Of a stretch of 60,869 nt of DNA, positions 1 to 8,294 are shown piece by piece. The stretch is from Actinomycetota bacterium (GTDB taxonomy: Bacteria; Actinomycetota; Nitriliruptoria; Nitriliruptorales; Nitriliruptoraceae). Below the pieces are notes generated by a model that saw nothing but the letters and a program-made list of their open reading frames with translations, was not told the origin of the DNA and did no database searches. Location: NCBI GenBank assembly GCA_019347575.1, contig JAHWKY010000030.1, positions 1 through 60,869 on the forward strand, written 5' to 3'. Position numbers and translations under genes: made by a program. The stretch's first letter is position 1. Each line of letters starts with the position of its first letter.

Positions 1-1
1 C

Positions 2-350
2 GCCTTCGATCTCGGCGCGAGCTTGGATAGTGGCCTCCGGTCCGCCTCCGCGAGAGTGAAGGATCGCCGCATGGCGCTCGTTCTGGAGACGCTGGGAATG
101 GCCGCGGAGGAACGGCTCGCGAGCGCCCGCGCCGCGGACCTCCTGGCGGGCCTCGCCGATCGGCTCGCGTTCGAGGAAAGGCTGGAGGACGAGGTCAAGG
201 CCAGAGCGAGCGGGGCCCGGCAGCAGCAGAAGCTGCTGGCGCTGCTCGTCCCGGCGATCGCGCTCGTGCTGATCGGCTCGATGCCTGCGCTCGCCACGGC
301 GCTGGATAGCACCTTGGGTCGGTTCGTATTGATACCTGGAGCCGTCGTCC
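2..350 (+). pseudogene. TadB/GspF-like type II/IV secretion membrane protein, C-terminal fragment
   Basis: The reading frame is open from the window edge. It ends in a pattern typical of TadB/TadC inner-membrane proteins of Tad pilus systems: a helical stretch ending in KARASGARQQQKL, a hydrophobic segment (LLALLVPAIALVLIG, about 240-285), a short loop (ALATALDSTLGR), and the start of a second hydrophobic segment (FVLIPGAVV). The family-like pattern stops near position 345-350. From there the DNA codes, on the other strand, for a thioesterase whose own C-terminus is missing. The frame then runs by chance to a stop at 1018. The upstream part lies outside the window, so only about 115 residues are visible. 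The family call is from pattern recognition; no other tad gene is in view. Confidence 0.55.
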
Positions 351-956
351 TCGAGGTTGAAGACCGGTGGTGCGAACGCGTCCGCCAGGAGCACGGGCGC
401 CAGGGGGTCGGTCTCGTCGGCGTCGGCGAAGCGGATCCACCCTCCGTTGACGCCGCGCCCCGTCTTCTCCCCCCGCATGAACCCGAGGAACTCCTCGGGG
501 GTCGCCCAGTCGAACCGTTGCAGGAGCGTCGGGGCGTCGGGGTACTCGCTGCCGTTGATGCGCTTGCACTCCTCACGCGGTGGGAGCGGAGGTGGCGACT
601 CGGCGACGTGGGTGGGACCGTCGGCACGCGACAGGTCGGTGAACGTGGCCAGCGTCCGCAGGACCTCGCGTCCGTCCTGGACCAGCCGGCACGTCGCGGT
701 GGAGTGGCGCTTGCCGGCGCGCACGACCTCGACCTCGAGCTGTGTCGGTCCGGCAGCCGGCGGTGCGATGAAGTGGCCCGTGATGGAGGCCGGATGCGGA
801 TGGGGCAGCGTGGCGGCCATCGCCCGGGCGGCCACGGCGAGGACGTAGCCCCCGTTGGGGGTCCCCCCGGGCGTCTGCCAGCGGTCGGTGAGTTCCCCAC
901 GCCAGCGGCCGTCGCCCGCGGGTTCGACCGCCGTGTCATCGGTGAAGACGCTCACA
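350..956 (-). CDS. Acyl-CoA thioesterase-like protein, 3'-truncated
   Basis: The GTG start at 956 is preceded by AGGAG at a 6-base spacing and lies 21 bases after the stop of the gene above it, so the two look like one operon. The protein begins VSVFTDDTAVEPAGDGRW and contains GGTPNGGYVLAVAARAM and SITGHFIAPPAAGP, typical of TesB-like double-hotdog acyl-CoA thioesterases. These hydrolyse acyl-CoA to fatty acid and CoA. Near residue 195 (DAFAPPVFNLE) the family sequence should enter its second hotdog strand set. Instead the frame changes to low-complexity charged sequence antisense to the TadB-like fragment and stays open to the window edge. The C-terminal third is therefore missing. This is a real rearrangement or an assembly join; the protein is probably not functional as written. 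Confidence 0.6.
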
Positions 957-977
957 CGCCACTCCTGTGTCGCCCGG

Positions 978-1598
978 TCACGCAGATTGCCACGAGGGAT
1001 CGCGACCACTGGCAATGAGGACGGCCTCCCAGGTATCGTGGTCCCCGTCGAGCGGCTGACCCGTGGGCCCCTCCAGGCGGGCTCGCCACACGTCCGCGAG
1101 GACCTCGGTGTCGCCAGGCCGGTGGTCGGTGCCCTGGGATCGGGCGAGGTCCCACGCGTGCACGTGCCACTCGATGGCCGCCACCCCGACGTGCTGTCCG
1201 ACCGTCCACACCGCCGACGGGGCGAGCATCATCGGCCAGTCCCAGTGACGGTCGGCGAGCTGCAGGTGGCGATTGGCGTGTCCGCTGAACACCTGCAGGT
1301 GGGTGCGGGCGGGCAGCAGCGGCAGACGCACCATGGCCTGCTCGTTGTGGTACGCGAGCTCGGCGCTCCGCAGCAGCGGACGGGTGCGGTCGGCGGGCGC
1401 GTCGTCGGCCCACTGCAGGTAATCGGCCGCGATGGCGTGCAGGTGGCGGACCAGCGTGTGAGCGTCCCACCGCGTGCAGGGCGTCGGGACCTGCCAGTCG
1501 GTGACGGTCTCCGCGATGCGCTCGATCGCCGCGATGCCGACACGTGCGGAGTCGAGCAGGCGGTAGCGACGCTCGGCGGGGCGCGGCTCCTCGCTCAC
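978..1598 (-). CDS. Maleylpyruvate isomerase family mycothiol-dependent enzyme
   Basis: A 206-residue protein starting at GTG. It has the helical-bundle pattern of the DinB/MDMPI superfamily: WDAHTLVRHLHA near residues 44-55 (first metal-side histidine region) and GVAAIEWHVHAWDLA near 140-155, the hallmark E-x-x-x-H-A-W-D motif. Family members use mycothiol, the low-molecular-weight thiol of actinobacteria, for isomerisation or conjugation, but most have no assigned substrate. It is followed after 21 bases by a thioesterase gene on the same strand. Family assignment is good; the substrate is unknown. Confidence 0.8.
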   Translation of the reverse strand: MSEEPRPAERRYRLLDSARVGIAAIERIAETVTDWQVPTPCTRWDAHTLVRHLHAIAADYLQWADDAPADRTRPLLRSAELAYHNEQAMVRLPLLPARTHLQVFSGHANRHLQLADRHWDWPMMLAPSAVWTVGQHVGVAAIEWHVHAWDLARSQGTDHRPGDTEVLADVWRARLEGPTGQPLDGDHDTWEAVLIASGRDPSWQSA

Positions 1599-1605
1599 GC
1601 GCCCG

Positions 1606-2484
1606 TCACACGCCCATCGGGTGCCACACCGTCTTGGTCTCGGTGAAGCGCAGGATGCGGCGCGGGTCGGGCTCGGCGGTCCAGTCCGGCTCGCCGTCGG
1701 TCGGCGGTCGGAGGACGCGCTTGATGTTGTCGGCAGCAGCGACCTCCAGCTCCGCCGCCGCGTCGGGCTCGACGCCGGCGAGGTCGATGGCGTTGACGTC
1801 CATGTGTCCGGCGAGGTGGGGGGCGAGCTCCTCGACGTGCCCGGTCAGCAGGTTGATGACTCCGCCCGGCACATCCGAGGTCGCGAGCACCTCGCTGAGC
1901 GTGATCGCGGGGAGCGGCATTCGGTGGGACGCGATGACCACGCAGGTGTTGCCGCTGACGACGACGGGGGCGATGACGCTGACGAGCCCGAGCAGCGGCG
2001 AGGTCTGCGGGGCGACGATCCCGACCACGCCAGTCGGCTCGGGGATCGAGAAGTTGAAGTAGGGACCCGCCACCGGGTTCGCCGCCCCGTCCACGACGGC
2101 GATCTTGTCGGACCACCCCGCGTACCAGACCCAGCGGTCGATGGCGGCGTCGACCTCACCAGCGGCGGCGGTTGCGTCGACGCCCCACGCCGCGGCGACC
2201 TCGGCCGCGAACTGCTCGCGTCGCCCCTCGAGGACCTCGGCGACGCGGTAGAGCACCTGCCCCCGGTTGTAGGCGGTGGCGGCCGCCCAGCCGGGCTGTG
2301 CCTTGCGGGCGGCGACGACCGCGTCGCGCAGGTCCTTGCGGGAGGCTCGCGCGGCGTTGGCAAGGAAGCGGCCGTCCGCGGCGGTGACCTCGTAGCTGCG
2401 CCCCGACTCGGAGCGTGGGAACGCCCCGCCGATGTACAGCTTGTAGGTCTTGCGCACGTCGAGCCGACCGGCACCGTCAGACAT
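1606..2484 (-). CDS. Truncated aldehyde dehydrogenase-family subunit (ALDH16 C-terminal-domain-like)
   Basis: A 292-residue protein, far shorter than the roughly 480-500 residues of an aldehyde dehydrogenase. It has the N-terminal cofactor-domain pattern (YKLYIGGAFPRSESGR near 14-29; GVVGIVAPQTSPLLGLV near 152-168; GGVINLLTGH) but no catalytic-cysteine region, and ends ETKTVWHPMGV. A full ALDH followed by a second, cysteine-less ALDH domain is the layout of the fused ALDH16 proteins, so this is probably the separate structural partner of the enzyme encoded just upstream. The ATG at 2484 was chosen because GGAGG lies 9 bases upstream and the family match starts there; longer upstream frames are antisense noise. 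The start region is a copy of a 34-base tandem duplication. Confidence 0.75.
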   Translation of the reverse strand: MSDGAGRLDVRKTYKLYIGGAFPRSESGRSYEVTAADGRFLANAARASRKDLRDAVVAARKAQPGWAAATAYNRGQVLYRVAEVLEGRREQFAAEVAAAWGVDATAAAGEVDAAIDRWVWYAGWSDKIAVVDGAANPVAGPYFNFSIPEPTGVVGIVAPQTSPLLGLVSVIAPVVVSGNTCVVIASHRMPLPAITLSEVLATSDVPGGVINLLTGHVEELAPHLAGHMDVNAIDLAGVEPDAAAELEVAAADNIKRVLRPPTDGEPDWTAEPDPRRILRFTETKTVWHPMGV

Positions 2485-2532
2485 CGAGGCGCGCCTCCCC
2501 ATCGGCGCCGTCAGACATCGAGGTACGCCTCC
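2465..2532 (-). repeat. 34-base tandem duplication at the ALDH gene junction
   Basis: Two adjacent 34-base copies (2532-2499 and 2498-2465) begin with GGAGGCG and share CCTCGATGTCTGACGG. They differ at only a few positions. Copy 1 carries the end of the upstream ALDH gene (stop TGA at 2513-2511) overlapping an ATG at 2518. Copy 2 carries the ribosome site and ATG used by the short ALDH gene. The copy-1 ATG opens a 13-residue frame, MSDGADGEARLDV, that stops inside copy 2. 34 is not a multiple of three, so the duplication separated two genes that originally overlapped. Confidence 0.85.
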
Positions 2533-4019
2533 AGGCCGTGGCGCCCGCCCTCGCGTCCGAACCCGGACTCCTTGTAGCCACCGAAGGGCGAGGCGGGGTC
2601 GAAGCGGTTGAACGTGTTGGCCCACACCACGCCGGCGCGCAGGCGCTGCGCCATCCACAGGATGCGGCTGCCCTTCTCGGTCCAGACACCGGCCGACAGC
2701 CCGTAGGGGGTGTTGTTGGCCTTGTCCACGGCCTCGTCGGGCGTGCGGAAGGTCAGCACCGACAGCACCGGGCCGAAGATCTCCTCGCGCGCGATGCGGT
2801 GGCTCTGGCTCACCTCGGTGAACACCGTCGGTGGGAACCACCACCCCCGTTCGGGGAGGGTGCACTCGGCCTGCCACAGGTGCGCGCCCTCGGCGGCGCC
2901 GGCCTCGACGAGCTCGGTGATGCGCTCGAGCTGCTCTGACGAGTTGATCGCGCCCAGGTCGGTGTTCTTGTCGAGAGGGTCGCCGACCCGGAGCTTGCCG
3001 AGGCGGCGCTTCAGCCGGTCCATCACCGGCTCGACGACGGACTCCTGGACCAGGAGGCGTGAGCCGGCGCAGCAGACGTGACCCTGGTTGAAGAAGATGC
3101 CGTTGACGATGCCCTCGACGGCCTGGTCGAGGGCCGCATCGTCGAACACCACGTTGGCGGCTTTCCCTCCCAGTTCCAGGGTCAGCTTCTTGCGCGTGCC
3201 GGCGACGGCACGTCGGATGAGCTTGCCTACCTCGGTGGATCCGGTGAACGCGACCTTGTCGACGTCGGGGTGCTCGACCACCGCGCGCCCCGTCTCACCC
3301 GCGCCGGTCACGATGTTGACGACGCCGGGGGGCAGATCGGCCTGCTGGCAGATCTCGGCGAAGGCGAGCGCGGACAGCGGGGTCGTTTCGGCTGGCTTGA
3401 GCACCACCGTGTTGCCACAGGCGAGGGCGGGGGCGATCTTCCAGGCGAGCATCAGCAGCGGGAAGTTCCAGGGGATGATCTGTCCCGCGACACCGAGCGG
3501 CCGCGGGTCGGCGCCGTAGCCCGCGTGGGCGAGCTTGTCGGCCCAGCCGGCGTGGTGGAAGAAGTGCGCCGCCGCGAGCGGCACATCGACGTCGCGCGTC
3601 TCGCGGATCGGCTTGCCGTTGTCGAGCGTCTCGAGGACCGCCAGCTCACGGGCGCGCTCCTGGATGGTGCGCGCGATGCGGTAGAGGTACTTCGCGCGTT
3701 CGCGCCCCGACATCGGCCCCCACACGTCGTCGTACGCGCGTCGTGCGGCGGTGACGGCGCGGTCGACGTCCGCCGGTCCAGCCTCGGTGACCTCCGCCAG
3801 CACCTCCTCCGAAGCCGGGTTGACGGTCTTGAAGGCGCGACCGTCGCTGCTCTCGACGAACTCCCCGCCCACGAACAGCCCGTAGCTCGAGCGGATCGTG
3901 ACGATTTCCCGGGCCTCGGGCGCCGGGGCGTACTCCCACGTCGGGGTGATCAGGTCGGGCACGTCGGAGATGGTCGCCACTGCGGCGTCGCTGGTCGCGG
4001 GCTCGGATGGGGTGGTCAT
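2511..4019 (-). CDS. Aldehyde dehydrogenase, catalytic subunit
   Basis: A full-length 502-residue NAD(P)-dependent aldehyde dehydrogenase, oxidising an aldehyde to the acid. Visible motifs are the cofactor segment GQIIPWNFPLLMLAWK, the nucleotide-binding FTGSTEVGK, the general-base glutamate in LTLELGGKAANVVF, the catalytic cysteine in NQGHVCCAGSR, and the C-terminal FNRFDPASPFGGYKESGFGR. The ATG at 4019 lies exactly 6 bases after TACCCT (4031-4026), so the message is probably leaderless; longer upstream frames are rejected. Its stop lies at the 34-base duplication before the short ALDH gene. Location near deoC suggests a role in acetaldehyde or deoxynucleoside catabolism, but that is inference. 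Confidence 0.88.
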   Translation of the reverse strand: MTTPSEPATSDAAVATISDVPDLITPTWEYAPAPEAREIVTIRSSYGLFVGGEFVESSDGRAFKTVNPASEEVLAEVTEAGPADVDRAVTAARRAYDDVWGPMSGRERAKYLYRIARTIQERARELAVLETLDNGKPIRETRDVDVPLAAAHFFHHAGWADKLAHAGYGADPRPLGVAGQIIPWNFPLLMLAWKIAPALACGNTVVLKPAETTPLSALAFAEICQQADLPPGVVNIVTGAGETGRAVVEHPDVDKVAFTGSTEVGKLIRRAVAGTRKKLTLELGGKAANVVFDDAALDQAVEGIVNGIFFNQGHVCCAGSRLLVQESVVEPVMDRLKRRLGKLRVGDPLDKNTDLGAINSSEQLERITELVEAGAAEGAHLWQAECTLPERGWWFPPTVFTEVSQSHRIAREEIFGPVLSVLTFRTPDEAVDKANNTPYGLSAGVWTEKGSRILWMAQRLRAGVVWANTFNRFDPASPFGGYKESGFGREGGRHGLEAYLDV

Positions 4020-4025
4020 GGGCGA

Positions 4026-4031
4026 AGGGTA
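4026..4031 (-). promoter_or_regulatory. -10 element TACCCT of a probable leaderless promoter (ALDH)
   Basis: TACCCT on the minus strand is followed by TCGCCC and then the ATG at 4019. A 6-base gap places transcription start on or next to the start codon. No clear -35 hexamer is visible, which is common in actinobacteria. Confidence 0.5.
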
Positions 4032-4105
4032 CGCGTGGTCACCGGTGGCGCGTCGTGACGACCGGGGCTCGATCGCGTACCCGCCTCCGACCGAGGACGA
4101 CCGAC

Positions 4106-4111
4106 TAGCCT
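4106..4111 (+). promoter_or_regulatory. Candidate -10 element TAGCCT for the antiporter operon
   Basis: TAGCCT fits the window-wide TA(C/G)NNT pattern. It lies 29 bases before the GTG at 4141, leaving room for the GGAGGG ribosome site at 4130-4135. Confidence 0.35.
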
Positions 4112-4140
4112 CGTCCGTCCTCGCGTGCGGAGGGCTGATC

Positions 4141-4641
4141 GTGCCCGACGAACCCCTGCGGCGGATCGAACGGACCTCGCTGCCGGGAGTCGGCGAGCGC
4201 TTCGCGTTCAGACTCGGCGACGGACGCCACCTGTCGGTGCTCGTCCACAACACCGGACGTCGGGAGCTGTTCCTGGAATCCGCCGACGATCCCGACGCCA
4301 GCGAGCACCTGGTGTCGCTCGACGAGCGCGACAGCGTGTTGCTCGCAGAGCTCCTCGGCGGGTCCCAGGTCGTGCGCGGACTCGAGCGGCTCCAGCACGT
4401 CGCCCCGAACCTCGCGTTCGACTGGATCACTGTCGGCAACACCAGCGAGGCCGTGGGCCGGAGCGTCGGCCAGCTCGAGTTGCGTTCCACGACCGGCGTC
4501 ACGGTCGTCGCCCTCCGCCGACGCGATCACACCGACGTCACCCCAGGCCCGGCGACGACGCTCCTGGCCGGTGACACGGTCGTCGTGCTCGGGACCCCCG
4601 AGAACATCCGCCGTGTCACCGACCTCCTGCGGCCGGGCTAG
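4141..4641 (+). CDS. khtT: Cation:proton antiporter regulatory subunit (KhtT-like, TrkA-C domain)
   Basis: A 166-residue soluble protein. The GTG at 4141 is chosen because GGAGGG sits 6 bases upstream and the length matches the KhtT family. The N-terminal half (RFAFRLGDGRHLSVLVHNTGRREL) resembles the KhtT regulatory part. Residues about 95-165 (DWITVGNTSEAVGRSVGQLEL to GDTVVVLGTPENIRRVTDLL) form a TrkA-C/RCK-C ligand-binding domain. KhtT gates a membrane antiporter that expels K+ or NH4+ in exchange for protons. The stop codon abuts the ATG of the antiporter gene, so the pair is co-translated. Confidence 0.85.
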   Translation: MPDEPLRRIERTSLPGVGERFAFRLGDGRHLSVLVHNTGRRELFLESADDPDASEHLVSLDERDSVLLAELLGGSQVVRGLERLQHVAPNLAFDWITVGNTSEAVGRSVGQLELRSTTGVTVVALRRRDHTDVTPGPATTLLAGDTVVVLGTPENIRRVTDLLRPG

Positions 4642-5790
4642 ATGGACACCGGGTCGCTCCTGATCGAGCTCGGGGCGGTCGCGCTCATCCTGTCGCTGGT
4701 CGCTCGCCTCGCCGGCGGGATCGGCATCTCGGCGATCCCGCTGTACGTCCTGGCCGGTCTCGCCCTGGGCGAAGGCGGTCTCGTCCCCGTCATCACCGCC
4801 GAGGAGTTCCTCGAGGCCGGCGCCGAGATCGGCGTGATTCTGTTGCTGCTCATGCTGGGGGTGGAGTACTCCGGACGTGAGCTGATCGACGGTCTGCGCC
4901 GGACCGCCCCGGTCGCGGGGCTGGACCTGGTGCTGAACGCGGGTGCCGGGTTCGTCTTCGGGCTCGTACTCGGGTTCGGCCATCTCGGGGCAATCGTCCT
5001 GGGAGGCGTGACCTACGCATCCTCGTCCGGCATCGTGGCCAAGCTGGTCGACGAGTTGGGGTGGCTGGGGAACCGGGAGACGCCCGGGATGCTCTCGCTC
5101 CTGGTCGCCGAGGACCTGCTGATGGCGTTGTACCTGCCCATCCTCGGGGTCCTGCTCCTCGGCGGAGCCGGCGCTTCGCTGGTGGGCCAGGTCGCACTCG
5201 CCGTCACGGCTGCGTTCCTCGTGCTGGGGGTGGCGATCCGGTTCGGCGGCACCATCAGCGCGTGGCTCTTCACCGAGCACACCGAGGCGATGCTGCTCGG
5301 AGCCTTCGGCCTGGCGCTGCTGGTCGCCGGTGCCGCCGAGGCGATCCAGGTCTCCGCGGCGGTGGGAGCGTTCATGGTCGGCATCGCGATCTCGGGTCCC
5401 GCGCAGGAGGTGAGTCGTGCGCTGTTCCGGCCGCTGCGTGACCTGTTCGCGGCGCTCTTCTTCACGTTCTTCAGCCTGACGATCGACCCGGGCGACATCC
5501 CGCCCGTGCTGCTGACCGCGGTCCTGCTCGCGGTCGTGACCGGCGCGACCAAGTACGCCGTCGTGCGGTGGGGTGCGACCCGGGATGGCGTCGGTGAGCG
5601 TGGCCGCAACCGGGCCGGCCTGGCCATGCTCGCGCGGGGCGAGTTCTCGATCGTGATCGCCGAGCTCGGTGTGGCGTCCGGGATCGACGAACGGCTGGGT
5701 CCCCTGGCGGCGGCGTACGTGCTGATCCTCGCCATCGCCGGTCCCGTGCTGGTCCGCGTGTCGAGCGCGTATCAGTCGCGCGTGAAGTAG
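4642..5790 (+). CDS. khtU: Cation:proton antiporter (CPA2 family, KhtU-like)
   Basis: A 382-residue integral membrane protein with about 11-12 hydrophobic segments starting at residue 4 (LLIELGAVALILSLVARLAGG). It has the CPA2 pattern YVLAGLALGEGGLVPV, a central LLVAEDLLMALYLPILGVLLLGG (core acidic residues of the exchange site), and FTFFSLTIDPGDIPPVL. It lacks a C-terminal RCK domain; that role is filled by the adjacent KhtT-like subunit. Its last 19 bases overlap the end of deoC on the opposite strand. K+ or ammonium as cargo is inferred from the partner; Na+ cannot be excluded. Confidence 0.85.
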   Translation: MDTGSLLIELGAVALILSLVARLAGGIGISAIPLYVLAGLALGEGGLVPVITAEEFLEAGAEIGVILLLLMLGVEYSGRELIDGLRRTAPVAGLDLVLNAGAGFVFGLVLGFGHLGAIVLGGVTYASSSGIVAKLVDELGWLGNRETPGMLSLLVAEDLLMALYLPILGVLLLGGAGASLVGQVALAVTAAFLVLGVAIRFGGTISAWLFTEHTEAMLLGAFGLALLVAGAAEAIQVSAAVGAFMVGIAISGPAQEVSRALFRPLRDLFAALFFTFFSLTIDPGDIPPVLLTAVLLAVVTGATKYAVVRWGATRDGVGERGRNRAGLAMLARGEFSIVIAELGVASGIDERLGPLAAAYVLILAIAGPVLVRVSSAYQSRVK

Positions 5791-6734
5791 TCGGGCCCCG
5801 CGTAGCGCCCCGTCGCCTGCTTCTCGAGCTGCATGAGCACGTCGTTGACGAGGCTCGACGCCCCGATGCGGAAGCGGTCGGGGTGGAGCCATTCCGCCCC
5901 GGCGATCTCGTTGACCAGCACGAGGTAGCGGATGGCGTCCTTCGCGGTGCGGATACCGCCCGCGGCTTTGACGCCCCGGACCTCCCCCGTGGCCTGGGCG
6001 AAGTCGCGCACGGCCTCGAGCATGACGAGCGTCACGGGCAGGGTGGCGGCCGGTGAGATCTTGCCGGTGGAGGTCTTGATGAAGTCGGCACCGGCGATCA
6101 GTGCCAGCCACGACGCTCGGCGGACGTTGTCGTAGGTCGCGAGCTCGCCGGTCTCGAGGATGACCTTGAGGTGGGCTGATCCGCACGCCTCCTTCGTGGC
6201 GACGATCTCCTCGAAGACCTGACCGAGGCGTCCGGCGAGGAACGCCCCTCGGTCGATCACCATGTCGATCTCGTCGGCGCCCGCCTCGACCGCGGCACGG
6301 GTGTCGGCGAGCTTCACGGGCAGCGGGGCGCGCCCCGACGGGAAGGCGGTCGCCACGGCAGCCACCGCGACCCCGCTGCCGGCGAGCACCTCGACCGCGG
6401 TGGGCACGAGGTCGCCGTACACGCACAGGGCGGCGCAGTGGGGCACCGTGTCGTCGCCGGGGGCGGGGCGCAGCGCCTTGTGCGCCAGCGCTCGGACCTT
6501 GCCCGGCGTGTCCTGGCCCTCGAGGGTGGTCAGGTCGGTCATCGCGATGGCGGTGCGCAGTGCGCGGACCTTGGCGTCACGCTTGATCGAGCGCTTGGTC
6601 AGCCACGCTGCCCGCTCGTCTGCCCCGACCTGGTCGACTCCCGGCAGGCCGTACAGGAACCGGGCGAGCGCCGCCTCCGATCCCGCCGCGTGACGCACCG
6701 CCTCGGCATCGAGCGGGACGAGCGTCTGGCTCAC
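5772..6734 (-). CDS. deoC: Deoxyribose-phosphate aldolase
   Basis: A 320-residue class I aldolase splitting 2-deoxyribose 5-phosphate into glyceraldehyde 3-phosphate and acetaldehyde. The Schiff-base lysine is in [10 protein letters not shown] and the second catalytic lysine in [27 protein letters not shown] and [10 protein letters not shown] are further DeoC signatures. The protein is longer than the roughly 220-residue E. coli-type core because of an N-terminal helical extension (about residues 1-65). The GTG at 6734 has GGAG 5-6 bases upstream. It is divergent from glyS, and the two promoters share a TA core. Acetaldehyde released here could feed the nearby ALDH. Confidence 0.92.
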   Translation of the reverse strand: MSQTLVPLDAEAVRHAAGSEAALARFLYGLPGVDQVGADERAAWLTKRSIKRDAKVRALRTAIAMTDLTTLEGQDTPGKVRALAHKALRPAPGDDTVPHCAALCVYGDLVPTAVEVLAGSGVAVAAVATAFPSGRAPLPVKLADTRAAVEAGADEIDMVIDRGAFLAGRLGQVFEEIVATKEACGSAHLKVILETGELATYDNVRRASWLALIAGADFIKTSTGKISPAATLPVTLVMLEAVRDFAQATGEVRGVKAAGGIRTAKDAIRYLVLVNEIAGAEWLHPDRFRIGASSLVNDVLMQLEKQATGRYAGPDYFTRD

Positions 6735-6760
6735 GGCGGCTCCGGGCAGGGTGGAACCGA

Positions 6761-6770
6761 AGGGTACGCT
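6761..6770. promoter_or_regulatory. Overlapping divergent -10 elements (deoC / glyS)
   Basis: AGGGTACGCT reads as TACGCT on the plus strand (6765-6770, toward glyS) and TACCCT on the minus strand (6766-6761, toward deoC). The two hexamers share the TA step, so polymerase probably cannot occupy both directions at once. Confidence 0.45.
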
Positions 6771-6827
6771 CGCCGTCCAGACGAGGCGGTCCAGCCAGGG
6801 TCGCCGCGACCTCGCGAGGCTTCCCCC

Positions 6828-8216
6828 ATGCCCCCCACGTCGGACGATGCCACCACGCCCTCGGTCGAGGCCGACTTGCCCACCATCGTGGAGCTCAGCA
6901 AGAAGCGCGGACTGGTCTTCCCGTCGTCGGAGATCTACGGCGGGCTGCGCTCGACCTGGGACTACGGCCCGCTCGGCGTGGAACTGAAGGAGAACATCAA
7001 GCGCCAGTGGTGGCGTTCGATGGTGCAGCTGCGTGACGACATCGTCGGGCTCGACAGCGCCATCATGATGGCGCCCCAGGTGTGGGAGGCGTCGGGTCAC
7101 CTCGAGAACTTCACCGATCCGCTCGTCGAGTGCACCGTGTGCCACAAGCGTTGGCGCCTCGACCACCTCGAGGAGGCGGCCACTGAACGCGGTGATGACG
7201 GGCCGGTCACGTGTCCCGATGACGGCGGGACGCTCACGGACCCGCGCAACTTCAACCTCATGTTCAAGACCTTCCACGGACCCATCGAGGACGACAACGC
7301 GGTGGTGTGGCTGCGCCCCGAGACCGCCCAGGGGATGTTCGTCGACTTCGCCACCGTGCAGCGCGCGAGCCGGCAGAAGGTGCCCTTCGGCATCGCTCAG
7401 ATGGGCAAGTCCTTCCGCAACGAGATCACACCGGGCAACTTCATCTTCCGTACCCGCGAGTTCGAGCAGATGGAGATGGAGTTCTTCGTCGAACCGGGGA
7501 CCGACGAGGAGTGGCACCAGTACTGGATCGACGAGCGTCTGCGCTGGTACGTCGACCTCGGTATCCGCCACGAGAACCTGCGCATCCGCGAGCACGACGC
7601 CGACGAACTCAGCCACTACGCCAAGCGGACCGTAGACGTCGAGTACTACTTCCCCGACGAGTCCATGGGCTGGTCCGAGCTCGAGGGGATCGCCAACCGC
7701 ACCGACTTCGATCTCAAGGCGCACGAGAAGGTCAGCAACCAGGATCTCAGCTACTACGACCAGCCCAACGACCGGCGCTACCACCCCTACGTGATCGAGC
7801 CGGCGGCGGGTGCGACCCGAGCGACCCTGGGGTTCCTCTACGACGCGTACCGCGTGGAGCAGGCGCCGACCGCGGAGGGCGGAACCGAGGAGCGCGTGCT
7901 GCTCGCTCTCGACAAGCGGCTGGCGCCCATCAAGGTCGCGGTCCTGCCGCTGAGCAAGAAGGACACGCTCCAGCCGACCGCCAGGCGCGTGTTCGACATC
8001 GTCAAGACCGAGTGGATGTGCGACTACGACGAGACCCAGTCGATCGGTCGCCGCTACCGCCGCCAGGACGAGGTCGGCACCCCCTACTGCGTCACGGTCG
8101 ACTTCGACTCGCTCGACGACCAGGCCGTCACGGTCCGCGATCGCGACACGATGGCGCAGGACCGCGTCGCCATCGACCGCCTGGTCGACCACCTCCGGGA
8201 GCGACTGCCGCGGTGA
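6828..8216 (+). CDS. glyS: Glycyl-tRNA synthetase (alpha2 dimeric type)
   Basis: A 462-residue class II synthetase charging tRNA-Gly. Signatures include [26 protein letters not shown] near residues 21-46, the [20 protein letters not shown] motif-2 region, [11 protein letters not shown], and a C-terminal anticodon-binding domain ([15 protein letters not shown] to the end). CTVCHKRW is a partial zinc-site remnant. The ATG at 6828 starts the family match; upstream in-frame sequence is antisense to deoC. Length matches bacterial dimeric GlyRS of actinobacteria. Confidence 0.95.
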   Translation: MPPTSDDATTPSVEADLPTIVELSKKRGLVFPSSEIYGGLRSTWDYGPLGVELKENIKRQWWRSMVQLRDDIVGLDSAIMMAPQVWEASGHLENFTDPLVECTVCHKRWRLDHLEEAATERGDDGPVTCPDDGGTLTDPRNFNLMFKTFHGPIEDDNAVVWLRPETAQGMFVDFATVQRASRQKVPFGIAQMGKSFRNEITPGNFIFRTREFEQMEMEFFVEPGTDEEWHQYWIDERLRWYVDLGIRHENLRIREHDADELSHYAKRTVDVEYYFPDESMGWSELEGIANRTDFDLKAHEKVSNQDLSYYDQPNDRRYHPYVIEPAAGATRATLGFLYDAYRVEQAPTAEGGTEERVLLALDKRLAPIKVAVLPLSKKDTLQPTARRVFDIVKTEWMCDYDETQSIGRRYRRQDEVGTPYCVTVDFDSLDDQAVTVRDRDTMAQDRVAIDRLVDHLRERLPR

Positions 8217-8282
8217 CCGCAGTGACCTCGATCCTGGTGTAACGCTGTACCACCGGACGGGCGAGGTGATCGGGGCCGCCCG

Positions 8283-8288
8283 TACGCT
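8283..8288 (+). promoter_or_regulatory. -10 element TACGCT of a probable leaderless promoter (subtilase)
   Basis: TACGCT is followed by CCAAAG and then the GTG at 8295, the same 6-base spacing seen at six other genes in the window (7 bases at one of them). Confidence 0.5.
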
Positions 8289-8294
8289 CCAAAG

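Noticed and set aside
4105-6426. 773-residue minus-strand frame antisense to the KhtTU genes
   Set aside because: Arg/Asp/Gln-rich sequence without domains, antisense to two well-supported genes; an artefact of high GC.
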